A DNA stretch of 64,000 nt from Mercenaria mercenaria (taxonomy: Eukaryota > Mollusca > Bivalvia > Venerida > Veneridae), in contig NC_069367.1 in NCBI RefSeq assembly GCF_021730395.1, positions 70,975,501-71,039,500 of the forward strand, written 5' to 3'. The notes beneath the pieces are model-generated. The model saw nothing but the letters and a program-made list of their open reading frames with translations. It made no database searches and was not told where the DNA came from. Position 1 is the first letter of the stretch. Each line of letters opens with the position of its first letter. This document shows positions 11,021 through 24,600 of the stretch, piece by piece. The position numbers were made by a program, and so were the translations under genes.

Positions 11021-12626
11021 CTATTTCCCAATTAAGGCTTGATTTCCCGACGAAGTACAAGACTGCGCACATCCGGGCGAATAGTCTTTGGTATCACAGA
11101 AAGTAGCATTACAGTAAATATTGAGCCCTTCTCGATTGGTGGAATACTCAAAATCTTGGAACACAAATCTCGTTTCGTGCGTAGACTGCGAAATGATATG
11201 TGTATTGCTATCAACCTCGCACCTGTAATATATAAGGTAAGCCTAGCCAGAAAGTGAACTTAAATGGCAAACTGAAAGAATTTAAGATACAATAAAGTTA
11301 TAGAACAAATAATCATATTCCTGATTACTGATCAATGAGAAGTCCTTCTCTAATTATTCATCTTTATCTCATGTGCACAAAAATTGATAATACGCTAGTG
11401 TAATAAAGCTTTGACGTCGACTTTGTTAAGAGTAGGAGACGTTGGTCGAATTTACTTGGTCAATAATAGGTGAAGAAAGAAATGACCGGAAAAACTTACA
11501 TGTGATAAAAAGAATATTGCATTTATGTCTTTCCATATTGAATTTATTGAATTCGTTGAATAAAATTGAAAAAAAAAACAACAACAAATGCTCTGCTCTT
11601 ATGAAAAGTCACTCCTGTAATATCCTCTATTAATTTGTTAATAGTTAAGAAAATTTTAATTAAATTCTTATTTAAAACAACTAAAATGAAAATAATCTTT
11701 TATATATTGCAACAAATGTCAATATATATATATATATATATTAATTTCTACAACATACCCATCTTTAATGATGTAATATGTCATATTTCTTTCAGCAGCA
11801 TCATACGGTTTTGTGTAGCACGTGTGCAGCCGCATTTTGGTAGTCCAGTCTGTTGCCATGGTGAAAACCTTCACATATATGTCATCCCCGATGTTAACAT
11901 GTAGAGGATTACCAGGCAGCTGGTTCATGAAATTTACGTCTTTGAAAAATGCCATTTTTATGCCATATTGACCAGAAATCTCGATATGTTGTGCGTTGAC
12001 GTCATGGTGCACGTGTGATGACGTTGCCTGATTACGACTGACGTCACACTGGATAGTGAACGTCCATTCGTGCCGTCGGATGATAAACGGATTGTTAGGA
12101 TCGTATATCGCATAATACAAGTCATTTACATACACAAGTGTATTTCCAGATATCTGTTAAAATTCAAAATTGAACATTTGAAAGATTAAATATCAAAACT
12201 GTCTGTACTACACCAGTAAAATTAATATAACTTGAATACATGTTCGTACACTGAAATAGATCTACTAGATTATAATATTTCTGTTTCTGGACTTATCGAC
12301 CTTCTCATTTAATTTTGTAAAATCACGTAAAAATTTGAAGAAAATAAAAGAATGGAAGCGATGATATAACTTTGTGTGGACTATGATCATGCTTATGTAA
12401 AAATAAATTCCCCACAACACTAGTAGTTTACTGACCTGTTTGCTGGTTAGGCACTCTCCAAAACCCTGCTGAAATAACAACAAGTTTCCGACCTCCTTAC
12501 CACGGCACGAATTGTCACCAAAGTGTATATTTCTCACTAAAATTGATGGGTAAGACTGCTTTAGTGATGTAATATTGATGGATATATTCCAGCCAGAAGT
12601 TGAACACCTAGCATCAATAGCGTCCC
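11021..12626 (-). CDS. ZP domain exons of the EGF/ZP gene
   Basis: Three exons (12626-12436, 12153-11759, 11222-11021) encode a full ZP module. ZP-N starts DARCSTSGWNI and carries the signature 'DNSCRG' followed by 'GECLTS'. The linker has the conserved 'WTFTIQCDVSRN' motif. ZP-C has 'KMRLHTCYTKP', 'YYIIKDGCEVD', 'RFVFQDFEY' and 'LNIYCNATFCD', which matches the usual Cys-x-Val-x-x-Cys and Cys-x(n)-Cys ends. The intron phases are 1, 0 and 2. The protein ends shortly after ZP-C (Gln-Ala-Leu-Ile-Gly-Lys, stop) without a furin-like basic site or TM helix that I can see. This is unusual, because many ZP proteins carry both. Confidence 0.9.
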
Positions 12627-15600
12627 CTTGATGTTACAAAATATGAAAAATAAAGTAATATATATGTAGTTATGTGTATATTGAATAGATAAAACTAATG
12701 TTAGATACCACTATATGCTGATACAAATTTTCATTTATTATCGGGTAGTTGCGTTGTTCTATGCTCTCAAAAACTCAAAGAGAGCTCAGTCATATGTTTA
12801 ACTTAAAATGTCCAAACAGTTATAAAAAGGAATGTTTTATGACAAATAAACGTGCTTACTTGTATTACTTGAATTGTTCAAGTCAAATTCACAATGTCTG
12901 CCTCCAAATCCATTGAAACACTGGCAGGAAAAGGTTTCAGTATCTTCAATGCATGTACCATTATTCATACATGCATTTTCAAAGCAGTTGTTAATATGTG
13001 TGATACAGTTTCTGCCTGTATATCCAGGAGCACAACGACACGCGTAGTTTGATGTTTCTTCAATGCAGGTACCGTTGTTGCAGCACGTATCTTTGAAACA
13101 GTAATCTATGTCGATTTCACAGTGACGTCCTGTATATCCAGTAAGGCAATTGCATGTATAGTTTGCTGGTTCATCTACGCAGGTACCGTTGTTGTGACAT
13201 GTATCGTTGGAGCAGTAATTTATGTCGATTTCACAGTGTCGCCCCGTATATCCAGTAAGACAATTGCATATATAGTTTGCTGGTTCATCTACGCAGGTAC
13301 CGTTGTTGTGACATGTATCGTTGGAGCAGTAATTTATGTCGATTTCACAGTGTCGCCCCGTATATCCAGTAAGACAATTGCATATATAGTTTGCTGGTTC
13401 ATCTACGCAGGTACCGTTGTTGTGACATGTATTGTTGCAGCAGTAATTTATGTCGATTTCACAGTGTCGCCCCGTATATCCAGTAAAACAATTGCATATA
13501 TAGTTTGCTGGTTCATCTACGCAGGTACCGTTGTTGTGACATGTATCTTTGGAGCAGTAATTTATGTCGATTTCACAGTTTCGCCCCGTATATCCAGTAT
13601 GACAATTGCATATATAGTTTGCCGGTTCATCTACGCAGGTACCGTTGTTGTGACATGTATCGTTGGAGCAGTAATTTATGTCGATTTCACAGTTTCGCCC
13701 CGCATATCCAGTAAGACAATTGCATATATAGTTTGCTGGTTCATCTATGCAGGTACCGTTGTTGTGACATGTATTGTTGGAGCAGTAATCTATGTCGATT
13801 TCACAGTGTCGCCCCGTATATCCAGTAAGACAATTGCATATATAGTTTGCTGGTTCATCTATGCAGGTACCGTTGTTGTGACATGTATCTTTGGAGCAGT
13901 AATTTATGTCGATTTCACAGTGTCGCCCCGTATATCCAGTAAGACAATTGCATATATAGTTTGCTGGTTCATCTACGCAGGTACCGTTGTTGTGACATGT
14001 ATCTTTGGAGCAGTAATTTATGTCGATTTCACAGTTTCGCCCCGTATATCCAGTAAGACAATTGCATATATAGTTTGCTGGTTCATCTACGCAGGTACCG
14101 TTGTTGTGACATGTATTGTTGGAGCAGTAATCTATGTCGATTTCACAGTGTCGTCCCGTATATCCAGTAAGACAACTGCATATATAGTTTGTTGGTTCCT
14201 CTACACAGGTACCGTTGTTGTAACATGTATCGTTGGAGCAGTAATCTATGTCGATTTCACAATGTCGCCCTGTATATCCAGTAAGACAACTGCATGTATA
14301 GTTTGTTGGTTCCTCTACACAGGTGCCGTTGTTGTAACATGTATCGTTGGAGCAGTAATCTATGTCGATTTCACAGTTTCGCCCTGTATATCCAGTAAGA
14401 CAATTGCATATATAGTTTGCTGGTTCCTCTACGCAGGTACCGTTGTTGTGACATGTATCGTTGGAGCAGTAATTTATGTCGATTTCACATTGTCGCCCCG
14501 TATATCCAGTAAGACAATTGCATATATAGTTTGCTGGTTCATCTACGCAGGTACCGTTGTTGTGACATGTATCGTTGGAGCAGTAATTTATGTCGATTTC
14601 ACAGTTTCGCCCCGTATATCCAGTAAGACAATTGCATATATAGTTTGCTGGTTCCTCTACGCAGGTACCGTTGTTGTGACATGTATCGTTGGAGCAGTAA
14701 TTTATGTCGATTTCACAGTTTCGCCCCGTATATCCAGTAAGACAATTGCATATATAGTTTGCTGGTTCATCTACGCAGGTACCGTTGTTGTGACATGTAT
14801 TGTTGGAGCAGTAATTTATGTCGATTTCACAGTGTCGTCCCGTATATCCAGTATGACAACTGCATGTATAGTTTGTTGGTTCCTCTACACAGGTACCGTT
14901 GTTGTAACATGTATCGTTGGAGCAGTAATCTATGTCGATTTCACAGTTTCGCCCTGTATATCCAGTAAGACAATTGCATATATAGTTTGCTGGTTCCTCT
15001 ACGCAGGTACCGTTGTTGTGACATGTATCGTTGGAGCAGTAATTTATGTCGATTTCACATTGTCGCCCCGTATATCCAGTAAGACAATTGCATATATAGT
15101 TTGCTGGTTCATCTACGCAGGTACCGTTGTTGTAACATGTATCGTTGGAGCAGTAATATATGTCGATTTCACATTGTCGCCCCGTATATCCAGTAAGACA
15201 AGTGCATGTATAGTTTGTAAGTTCCTCTACACAGGTGCCATTGTTGTGACATGTATCGTTGGAGCAGTAATTCATGTCAATTTCACAGTGTCGCCCTGTA
15301 TATCCAGTAAGACAACTGCATGTATAGTTTGCTGGTTCCTCTACACAGGTACCGTTGTTGTGACATGTATCTTTGGAGCAGTAATTTATGTCGATTTCAC
15401 AGTGTCGCCCTGTATACCCAGTAAGACAATGCATGTATAAGTTTGCTGGTTCCTCTACACAGGTACCGTTGTTGTGACATGTATCTTTGGACAGTAATTA
15501 TGTCGATTTCACAGTGTCGCCCTGTATACCCAGTAAGACAATTGCATTATAGTTTGCTGGTTCATCTACACAGGAACCGTTGTTGTGACATGTATCTTTG

Positions 15601-18600
15601 GAGCAGTAATTTATGTCGATTTCACAGTGTCGCCCTGTATACCCAGTTAGACAATTGCATGTATAGTTTGCTGGTTCCTCTACACAGGTACCGTTGTTGT
15701 GACATGTATCTTTGGAGCAGTAATTTATGTCGATTTCACAGTGTCGCCCTGTATACCCAGTAAGACAATTGCATGTATAGTTTGCTGGTTCCTCTACACA
15801 GGTACCGTTGTTGTGACATGTATCTTTGGAGCAGTAATCTATGTCAATTTCACAGTGTCGTCCTGTATACCCAGTAAGACAATTGCATTTATAGTTTGCT
15901 GGTTCCTCTACACAGGTACCGTTGTTGTAGCACGTATCTTTGAAACAGTAATCTATGTCCACTTCACAGTGTCGCCCCGTATATCCAGTAAGACAATTGC
16001 ATGTATAATTTGCTGGTTCCTCTACACAGGTACCGTTGTTGTGACATGTATCGTTTGAACAGAAATCTATGTCGATTTCACAATATCGCCCTTGGTATCC
16101 AGCTAGACATATACAAGTATAGTTCTCTCCGTCTTGTTTACAGGTACCGTTATTTTGACAGGCTTTATAATGACAGTTGTTCATGTCCTTGTCGCAGTCA
16201 TATCCATGAAATCCGTCATTACATATGCAAATGTACCGATTGGTTTCATTTAAACATCTACCATTCTTACATGGATTATCAAAACAAAAATTTTCTTCAT
16301 CACAATTGAATCCAGTGTATCTTGATTTGCATTCAATACTCTCTCTACTTTCCAGAAAGTTGTAGTAATTTCCAAATGGTAGACTATACTTGTTAGCTAC
16401 GTTACACATACTTCCCGCTAAATTGTCTGGACAAACGCACACGTTGTGTTCACATTTACTTTTTCCGCGGCAATGGAAGAGTATTTCACTAAAGCCAACG
16501 GAACTGTTAAATCTTCCAACTGAAGAAAAAGAAGTAATTTACAACTTCACATAGTAATTTCAGATCTACCAGCGCAACTAGTATGTTTCTAATAATCTGC
16601 TGATATACAGCAATTTACTGCCCCAAGTAGTAAGTTCAGATATCAGCTTATCTAGTATGTTTCTAGTAGTCTGACTGAATACTAGTTGCTGAAAGTCATT
16701 TACTACCTTAGCTAGTAAGTTAGGTGCCAGATCAACTAGTATGTTTCAAGTAACCGGATTGAATACTAGGTACTCAGCTTTATATTTCTTTCAGTGTAAA
16801 ACTACCTTAACTAGCAGGAATATATGCTATGACCTAACACATTATCTACACATAATCCGTCAATAATGTCTTTTGGACTAGAAATGTTATCATGTTCATG
16901 GCATATTCTTCAAAATTCGTAGAAATGAATATTTGCTTAAACAAAATGTCAACTGAAAATCTGATCATTATATTAGGATACCACGTGGTCAAAATGTTCT
17001 TAAAGGCGGAAAAAACTAAGGTCACATAAGTTATAGAATGTCGTCATGAATTGGTAACACGGTTTTCTAATGTGACGTTTCAACAGAATGTCGTTAACGA
17101 AATATATGCTCCTTCTACAGATGTATCTTTTCGGATGTATTCATCACTGTTACTAAAATGGCAATTACAAAATCGTGATTCATTCCTGAACTGTTAATGG
17201 CAGTATGAATATGGATTGAAACATGATTTAGAACTTAAATTATCGATGGAATAACTGGTTGTTGTGACGGCGATCAGAGCCATTTGCGCAGTTTCAACGT
17301 TCCCAAAATATTATTTCATACTTTTAAATGGCAATTACAAAATCGTGATTCGTGTCTGAACTGTTTAACTATATTCTCAAGAATGAATAATGTATACCTG
17401 CACATTTTGCAATGTTACAGTCAGTGACATCAGGCTGGCATGCTTGGTTACACGTTTCTCCATAATAACCATTGGAACACCAAACCATTACTTCGATTTC
17501 GACACTGAAATCGCAAACATTTTGTATTGTCAGGAGATGGAATACAACAGCTAACTTGTTACTTTTACACCAGTGAACTAATTATCTCTTTTATGCAGAC
17601 AGATGAAAAACAAGACCCAATTTAGATATGGTCACCCCCCTCCAAAACAAATGTTTTTTGTAAAAGGCGGCAAAGAAGAGGAAATATTTTGAAATGATGA
17701 ATTGTATGCATATTAGTTACAGGAGAAAAAAGATGTTATCAAGAACTACAATGTTCAATATGTATAACACTCTCAAAGTTAAAAAAACTTCCTTCAAAGG
17801 TTTCAAGTAAATTAAATAAACTGAGATAATTCGTGAAGTATAACAAGTAGAGTTACCAATATCATCTGCTATTGTGAAAAGTGTTAGTAAAATCAGTTCA
17901 TTAGTTTGAAGTTATGCAACGGACAAAGTTTTATGAGTAAGTTAAAGGGAGATAATTCAAAACGTAAGCAAGATAAAGGTATGCTTCTTGTACAATGCAC
18001 GTTTCCACAATGTCCACCATCTTTGTAAGCAGTTTCATAAAATCCATTCAGCATTTAAAGAATTATGCCTCTGACAAGTGTATTAAACAAAGACAGATAA
18101 TCAAAAGTCAAATTATGGTTCTTTTCTTCTTCTTCTTCTTCTACTATAGTAATGGCAAACGTTCAGTAATGACACATTATGGCCATGCGTGGGTGGTTAG
18201 AGAAAGTAAAAGATTGTCAGGTTTCCTAGGCTACTCAATCCACCTAGTGTTTCCTAACATTTGTGATAAAAAAAAGGTGCAACAACCTAACACTTTAACC
18301 CTTAATTCCCTTAACTGCGAATTATATATACACATAAACTGTTGTGCAGAAAGGAAGACGTTAGTAGGGTTAAAATCAGGATAAAAGTAAAAAGATATGT
18401 ACTGGAATTACAATGTAGTCATCAATGTAGCCAGTGCTGATTTGAATCCGGAGACTATTTCAACACTGACTACATGAGATGGTAATGTTGTTCCACTGAA
18501 CAACTGTTCTTGGGAAAAATGAATTTTTATAATACCTGTGTATTGAATCTAAATCCTTGATGTAAGTGTCCCATGCTGAAGTATTCAACATTGTTTACAA

Positions 18601-21600
18601 CATTAAATAAAAAGACCTTTTTGAAATTAAAAATTATGTTCGTCTTATAAATAGTCTTCTGAATTTAGAAATATTTACATTGAGAACCAACTTGATGTCT
18701 TTTATCTAAATAGGTACTTGTGACCCGGGGTTTGCAAGTTAATGTATTTATAGTTACAGAGACTGCAGTAGTGCTTGTACTTGCGAATGTTTTCTAGGTT
18801 ATCTATATCCTTCTGATGGTAAGGATCCCATGCACTAGAACAGTATTCCAAAGTTGGTCTTACAACAGTATTATAAAAAGAACCTGTCTTGGTATAAATT
18901 TAAGAAGAATGTATGTTTCGTCTTAAGAAACCTAAGCTCTGACTAGCTTTATTAGAAACTTTATTTACATGAGGAGACCAAGATAGATTTGATGATACTT
19001 CCACTCCTAAATAGGTAGCTTGACTGACAACAGACAGAGGCCGATTGTGCAAGGTGTAGACTGTATTTATAGGTTTTCTGGACCTAGAGACATGCAGTAT
19101 GTGGCATTTGTTTACATTGAATGACAACTTCCATTTCTGCTCCCATAATGATAAACTGTCAAGGTCCCCTTGCAGCTGAGCTGAATCATTCTGGGAGGTT
19201 AATGTTCTATAAACTACACAGTCATCCGCAAAAAGGCGTACGCTGGAAGACACAGACGCAGGTAGGTCATTTATATAAAGCAGAAATAAGGAGAGAGTTT
19301 GTAAAAAAGCTTATAGCTTCCTACTCAGTCCTCTATGTTTGTAGATTTGTAAAACTGTAACAATTGTAACTATATCAATAAATACTGTTTACACCAAACA
19401 GGAGAGGTCCTAAAACTGACCCTTGAGGGACACCTGATATAACAGAAGCCGAGCTGGATTTTACCCCATCGACCACAACTTTTTGAGTTTATCCAATAAT
19501 GAGTAGAGCCCCTGATGCCACAAGGGGCTAGTTTTAAGAGCAGTCTGCCATGATGGACTACATCAAAGGCTTTGGAGAAATCCATGATTGCAACATCAAC
19601 CTGGCTTCATTGTACTGACTGAGCTAAATCATGAATAAGAACCCACTAGTTGGGTTTCGCAAGACCGCCTGGCTCGAAAACCATGCTGATTGTTTACCAG
19701 GCTATCAAATTTATTTAAATGATCTAAAATATTACTATCTACTATATGCTCTAAGATCTTACAAGCTATACAGGTTAAAGACACTGACCTATAATCTGAA
19801 GCTTGAAATTTCTCACCTTTTTAAAGAACAGGCGTTACATAGGTCTCGGACCAATCTGCGGGTACAGAACCAGTATCGAGGGATTTATTGAATAAGGCAG
19901 TGAAAATTGGTGCTATCTCATTTGCATATTCCTTTAAAAGCCTAGGTTTAATCTGATCAGGACCTACAGCTTTGTATGGATTAACGTTTTCCAGAATTTT
20001 CCTAACACCATTTTCTGTTACTTTTATTTCAGACATGCTGGCAAAAGGGCTAGGATTGGTAGATTATGATCTGGATCATTTGTGAAAACAGAAGAAAGAT
20101 TTCTGTTTAAAATTTCAGACTTAACCTTGGCTTGATGTTTATGCAGACGTTTCTAGTTTTTGCTGTTATGTGACGGTTTGCTGATTGGTGTGCTAGAGTG
20201 TAATGGCACAGAATGGTTTGCCCCATATGGTGACTGAATAGATGAATTGTCTGTATTGATCGAGGAGAATGACTGATCTAGTTCTAGTGGTTTTCAATAG
20301 TCGAAAAATGTACATTATAGTACTCATACCCTGGCATTCGGCGTGAAACCAAGTATTACAGTCCTCACAAAATATGTCCCGGTCTGGATGCCATTTCACT
20401 TCTAGATTACAAGTGCCACAAAGGTCAGACCTATCTGGTCCGGGATTTGACTTAGTATCAAAAGCCATTAAAATAAGTATGAAACAAAGGTAAGTGAATG
20501 TGAAACGGTTCTTGCCAAAGTGTGTTTGTTTTTTCTTATGGCGAATGATTAGACCTGAACGCAGTCCAAAATACAAAGACAATTTACTAGAAGCAAAAGG
20601 CTGACCAACAATATTACAGAAACGGTTTAATAAGGCTGCTGCTTTATGAGACTGTAATTAGTACTCAAAACATTTCGACCACAGATTACGGCTTGGTCTA
20701 ATGACTCCAGTATCTTGTTTGTGTGGCATAGTTCCTGCATTAGAACCCAATGCAAGCTCAGCACTCATAATATGAAGGGTTGCGAGCATAAGCTATTTTT
20801 CTTGTACATGCACTTCCCCTCAATTAATTTGTTCCTTATTTGTAAGCAGTTTAATATAAACTAACCGATAAGGAATTTTGAGTGTAGATCTAGTATGCTC
20901 TGTTTATTATTTTTATTATGAATTGATTCTGTGTGGTGTAAGTAATTTATAAACAACACCCAAAGGCAACAAAGGGAGGCAGTTAGGGAGATATTTTTCA
21001 GGAAAAAAAGAAAACCCGGCACAGTGATTTAGACAGTGTAATATTTTTCTGATAATCTTAAGTATTTCACAAATTTGCAGTGAAACAAATATTTATTCGT
21101 GTTGAGGGAGATAAATGGATATTTGGCTTGTTTTGAGGCATATAATTACAGTTAATTTAAGCATACTTTTGAACGTACATGTATATAAATGAACAGGGTT
21201 ATGGTATGACAATAATAATAATAATCATAAATTAATAATAATACTAATAATTCACCACACACCATTTCTTCATTGCTGCCTGTCGACTAAAGATACACAT
21301 AAAAGAAGCATCAAGATAACTTATTTCGATTCAGTGTAAGTGTACATGCCATTCTGAACGGACGGTTAATATAACATATTGAAATGTATCAAATTAAAGA
21401 GCAAGGGTATCCCCGAGTCTGTAAATTTTGTCTCCTACATATGTGTTGGTGAGGGGTGGGGGTAGGGGTTGGTGGGGGGGGGGGGGGGAGAGAAAAACAT
21501 GTTGATTTAACGTCCGTCTCTCAGTTAGTCTGTCACAAACTTTGTCTGCGCAAATCCTCCGAGAGCACCAGGTGGATTAACACCAAATTTCACAAAACAG

Positions 21601-24600
21601 ATCATTGCCAAGCTTAGTTGTGTATCATTGGCATGACGTTTCAGACACTTCTATTTTCGGGCTGATTTTACCAAACCTTACAGGAGTATTCAGTGCCAAG
21701 ACTCATTGTGCATATTGTCGGCATGTTCTCGTTCAGTCAATAACACCAAACTTCACAAAAGTGATTATTGCTGAGCTATGTTGATCATATCGTCGGCATG
21801 TTCCGGGTGGTTCAGTGATTTTCAGGGGACCCTTAATTTCTTGTATTTTACTGTGTTATGCCTATTATTGACATCATGTTCCGATTGAATGACTTTCAGC
21901 GGAGTTATGACCCTTGATATCTCAAATTTTCGCTTCTCCTATACCACAGATTGGAATTCCACCAAGCTTCACAGGAGTGATCAGTGCCAAGCCTAGTTGT
22001 GTATATGATTGGAATGTTATGGTTTAGTGATTGTCACTGGAGTTATGGGCCTTAATTTGTTGCATTTTACAATGTCTGCGTGTTAAGTGGTGTGAGACAT
22101 ACGTTTTTCATGTTACAGATCGGCATTTTCATATTATAACAACAGAAATGCTACAGATAAGGTGGGTACTCTTTGTAAGCGTGCTTATCAAAGAAGCACT
22201 ATTACTTTTCCAAGCCTCACCTACAAAATCACTTACCTCAAATTAGTGACATTGTTTGTAACAGTTATAGGCTTTGGTCGGGCAAGACGATAACTAGAAC
22301 TCACTACATCCACAGTCTCTAAACTAATGTGCAAATACCAAATAGGATTTGACGTCTTGTTGTTATGATAGATGTCTAGCTGGATAGGCGTATGTTTATC
22401 CTGAAAAAGAAAAAAAGTAATTTATTCCTCACATACCGCATTTGACGATTATATCAAAAGACATCCGCATATACATTTTTTTATTATGCGGAAAACAGAA
22501 CAATGCTTTTTATTATCTGTTTACGCTTTGGCAAGGGCCTCCTAGGCCAAGTGGTTAAGGTCACTGACTTCGAATCATTTGCCCCTCGATTTGGGTTCGA
22601 GCCTCGCTCGGAGCGTTGAATTCTTCATGTGAGGAAATCACCCAGCTGGCTTACGGAAGGTCGGTGGTTCTATCTAGGTGCCCGCTCGTGATGAAATAAT
22701 GCACCGAGGGGCACCTGGGGACTTCCTCCACAATAAAAAGCTGGAAAGTCGACATATGACCTATAATTGTATCTTTGTGACATTAAACACAACAGAAACG
22801 TATTGACAAATGTCATTTTTAACAAAATTAAAAGTATATATAATATGCATTAAAATGCGCATACTAACTTCGTGTTATATACGGCAGGAAAGTAAATGTC
22901 CAAAATACAATAAACTCGCTTAAGCACTTGACATGCAACTTGCAAAATATTATGTCAATATAAAATGAATTGTCTTAAACAGTTTAAACTAAATGGACTT
23001 CATGACATTTTATCTTACTTTCGGACCCTAGCCTTGAATGAACATGACTATCGGTTTGATTATGCACATCATGTCATGGCTGGCAGAAAGCAATAGAAAA
23101 ATTCGAAAAGTAATCATGGGATTAAGCAGACAGTGAGTGGACACAAAATAATGTCCAAACATTAAACTTTGATATCAACACATGAGCATGACCTTTAGCA
23201 GACTTGCCTAAAGTTACATATGACCATTGTCTCATTGCGTAAATAACTGCAATGTATCCATAGGTCCTTCGAGGGTGAAAACAGATATGAAGCGGTTGCA
23301 AATTAATGCATATTTGACCTTTCATCTAAAGTTGCAACCATGATTATGGAATGACACTGCTGAAAATTGCGTTATACAAGAACACATACTAAGAAATACA
23401 AACATTTCTTTAATTATGTCCCTCCTTGGATAAGTGGGGATATATTGCTTTGCACGGTCGCGCCGTCATTAGGTCAGTTTGTCGGTTCGTCCGTCTGTCG
23501 GTAGATTGAAAGTTTCTGTTTCCGTCTGATAACTTGAGAACCATTTGACCTGGAGCATTTAACCTTGGAAGCATGATTGGAATTATAAACTAGATGGCCC
23601 GAATTATTTTCGGTTGGTCAATAGGTCCAAGGTCAAGGTCACAGGGTACTGAACCTTGCAAACAGATTCCGCTCGAACATTTCTTAAAACTTGTAGTGAA
23701 GTAGATGACCCAATTATTTGGGGTCAGTATGTCAAAGATAAAGGCCACAGAGCCCTGAACCTTGAAGACCGTTTCAGGTTTCCATTCAATAACCCGAGAC
23801 CGGGTATCTTCAAACTTTAAATTATAGCATGAGTAGCTGATCCCTATTGTTTGTTGGTTTTTTAGTGGGGGAGGTGGGGTGTGTGTGTGGGGGGGGGGAG
23901 AGGGAAAGTAGTAAGTCAAGTCATAATGATAATGGGAATAAAAATCGGACAAGCCATCACGGGGGCATACGTGTTGTTGTTGATTTTTTTTTTGATACAA
24001 AATGCTAACTATTTGACCTCATCTTGCCTCTAGAACGGCTCTTATAATGAAAAAATTGAAAACCCTTCAAGGGTTCAAATGACATAGAATGGACATATGT
24101 TTGTGCCGACGGACCGAATTACTGATGAGAAAATCAAATACAACATGTTCAAAGTATGTCCTATCTTTGACCAGATAATGATGTAATAATATATATCAGT
24201 CTAGAGTCGTCGCTGGTAATAAGCTATAATATTAAGTATAAAACTGGATAATATTTTTTATGGTTAAAAAAAACTACCCATTCTCTATCACTATGCCATA
24301 ACAAACTATCGTTCATTTTCTCCGTAGTATTCAGTGGGTTCACAAGGTTTCCAAAGCAGTCTGTCAAATTTTTAGCCGGATATTGCCTGGTTAGCAGGTG
24401 TGTTAGTCTGAAATATAAAACAATGAGTTAATTAAATATATGATAATATAGAACACATGTTCTCGTCGTCATTAATGCTATGCGTATCTACTTCCCTAAT
24501 GAGTAAAGTAAGATGAATTAAACACCATACCATGGGCTTCTTTGACCGAGTGGTAAAGGTCACTGGCTTCGAATTAATTGTCTCTCCCCGCTGTGGGATC

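Noticed and set aside
13122-15440. A 772-aa plus-strand ORF with repeated VTCIVGAVIYVDFTVSPRIS units
   Set aside because: It is the antisense shadow of the 114-bp EGF array. The unit length is divisible by three and lacks stops on the other strand. The minus strand has the cysteine pattern, splice sites and phase agreement.
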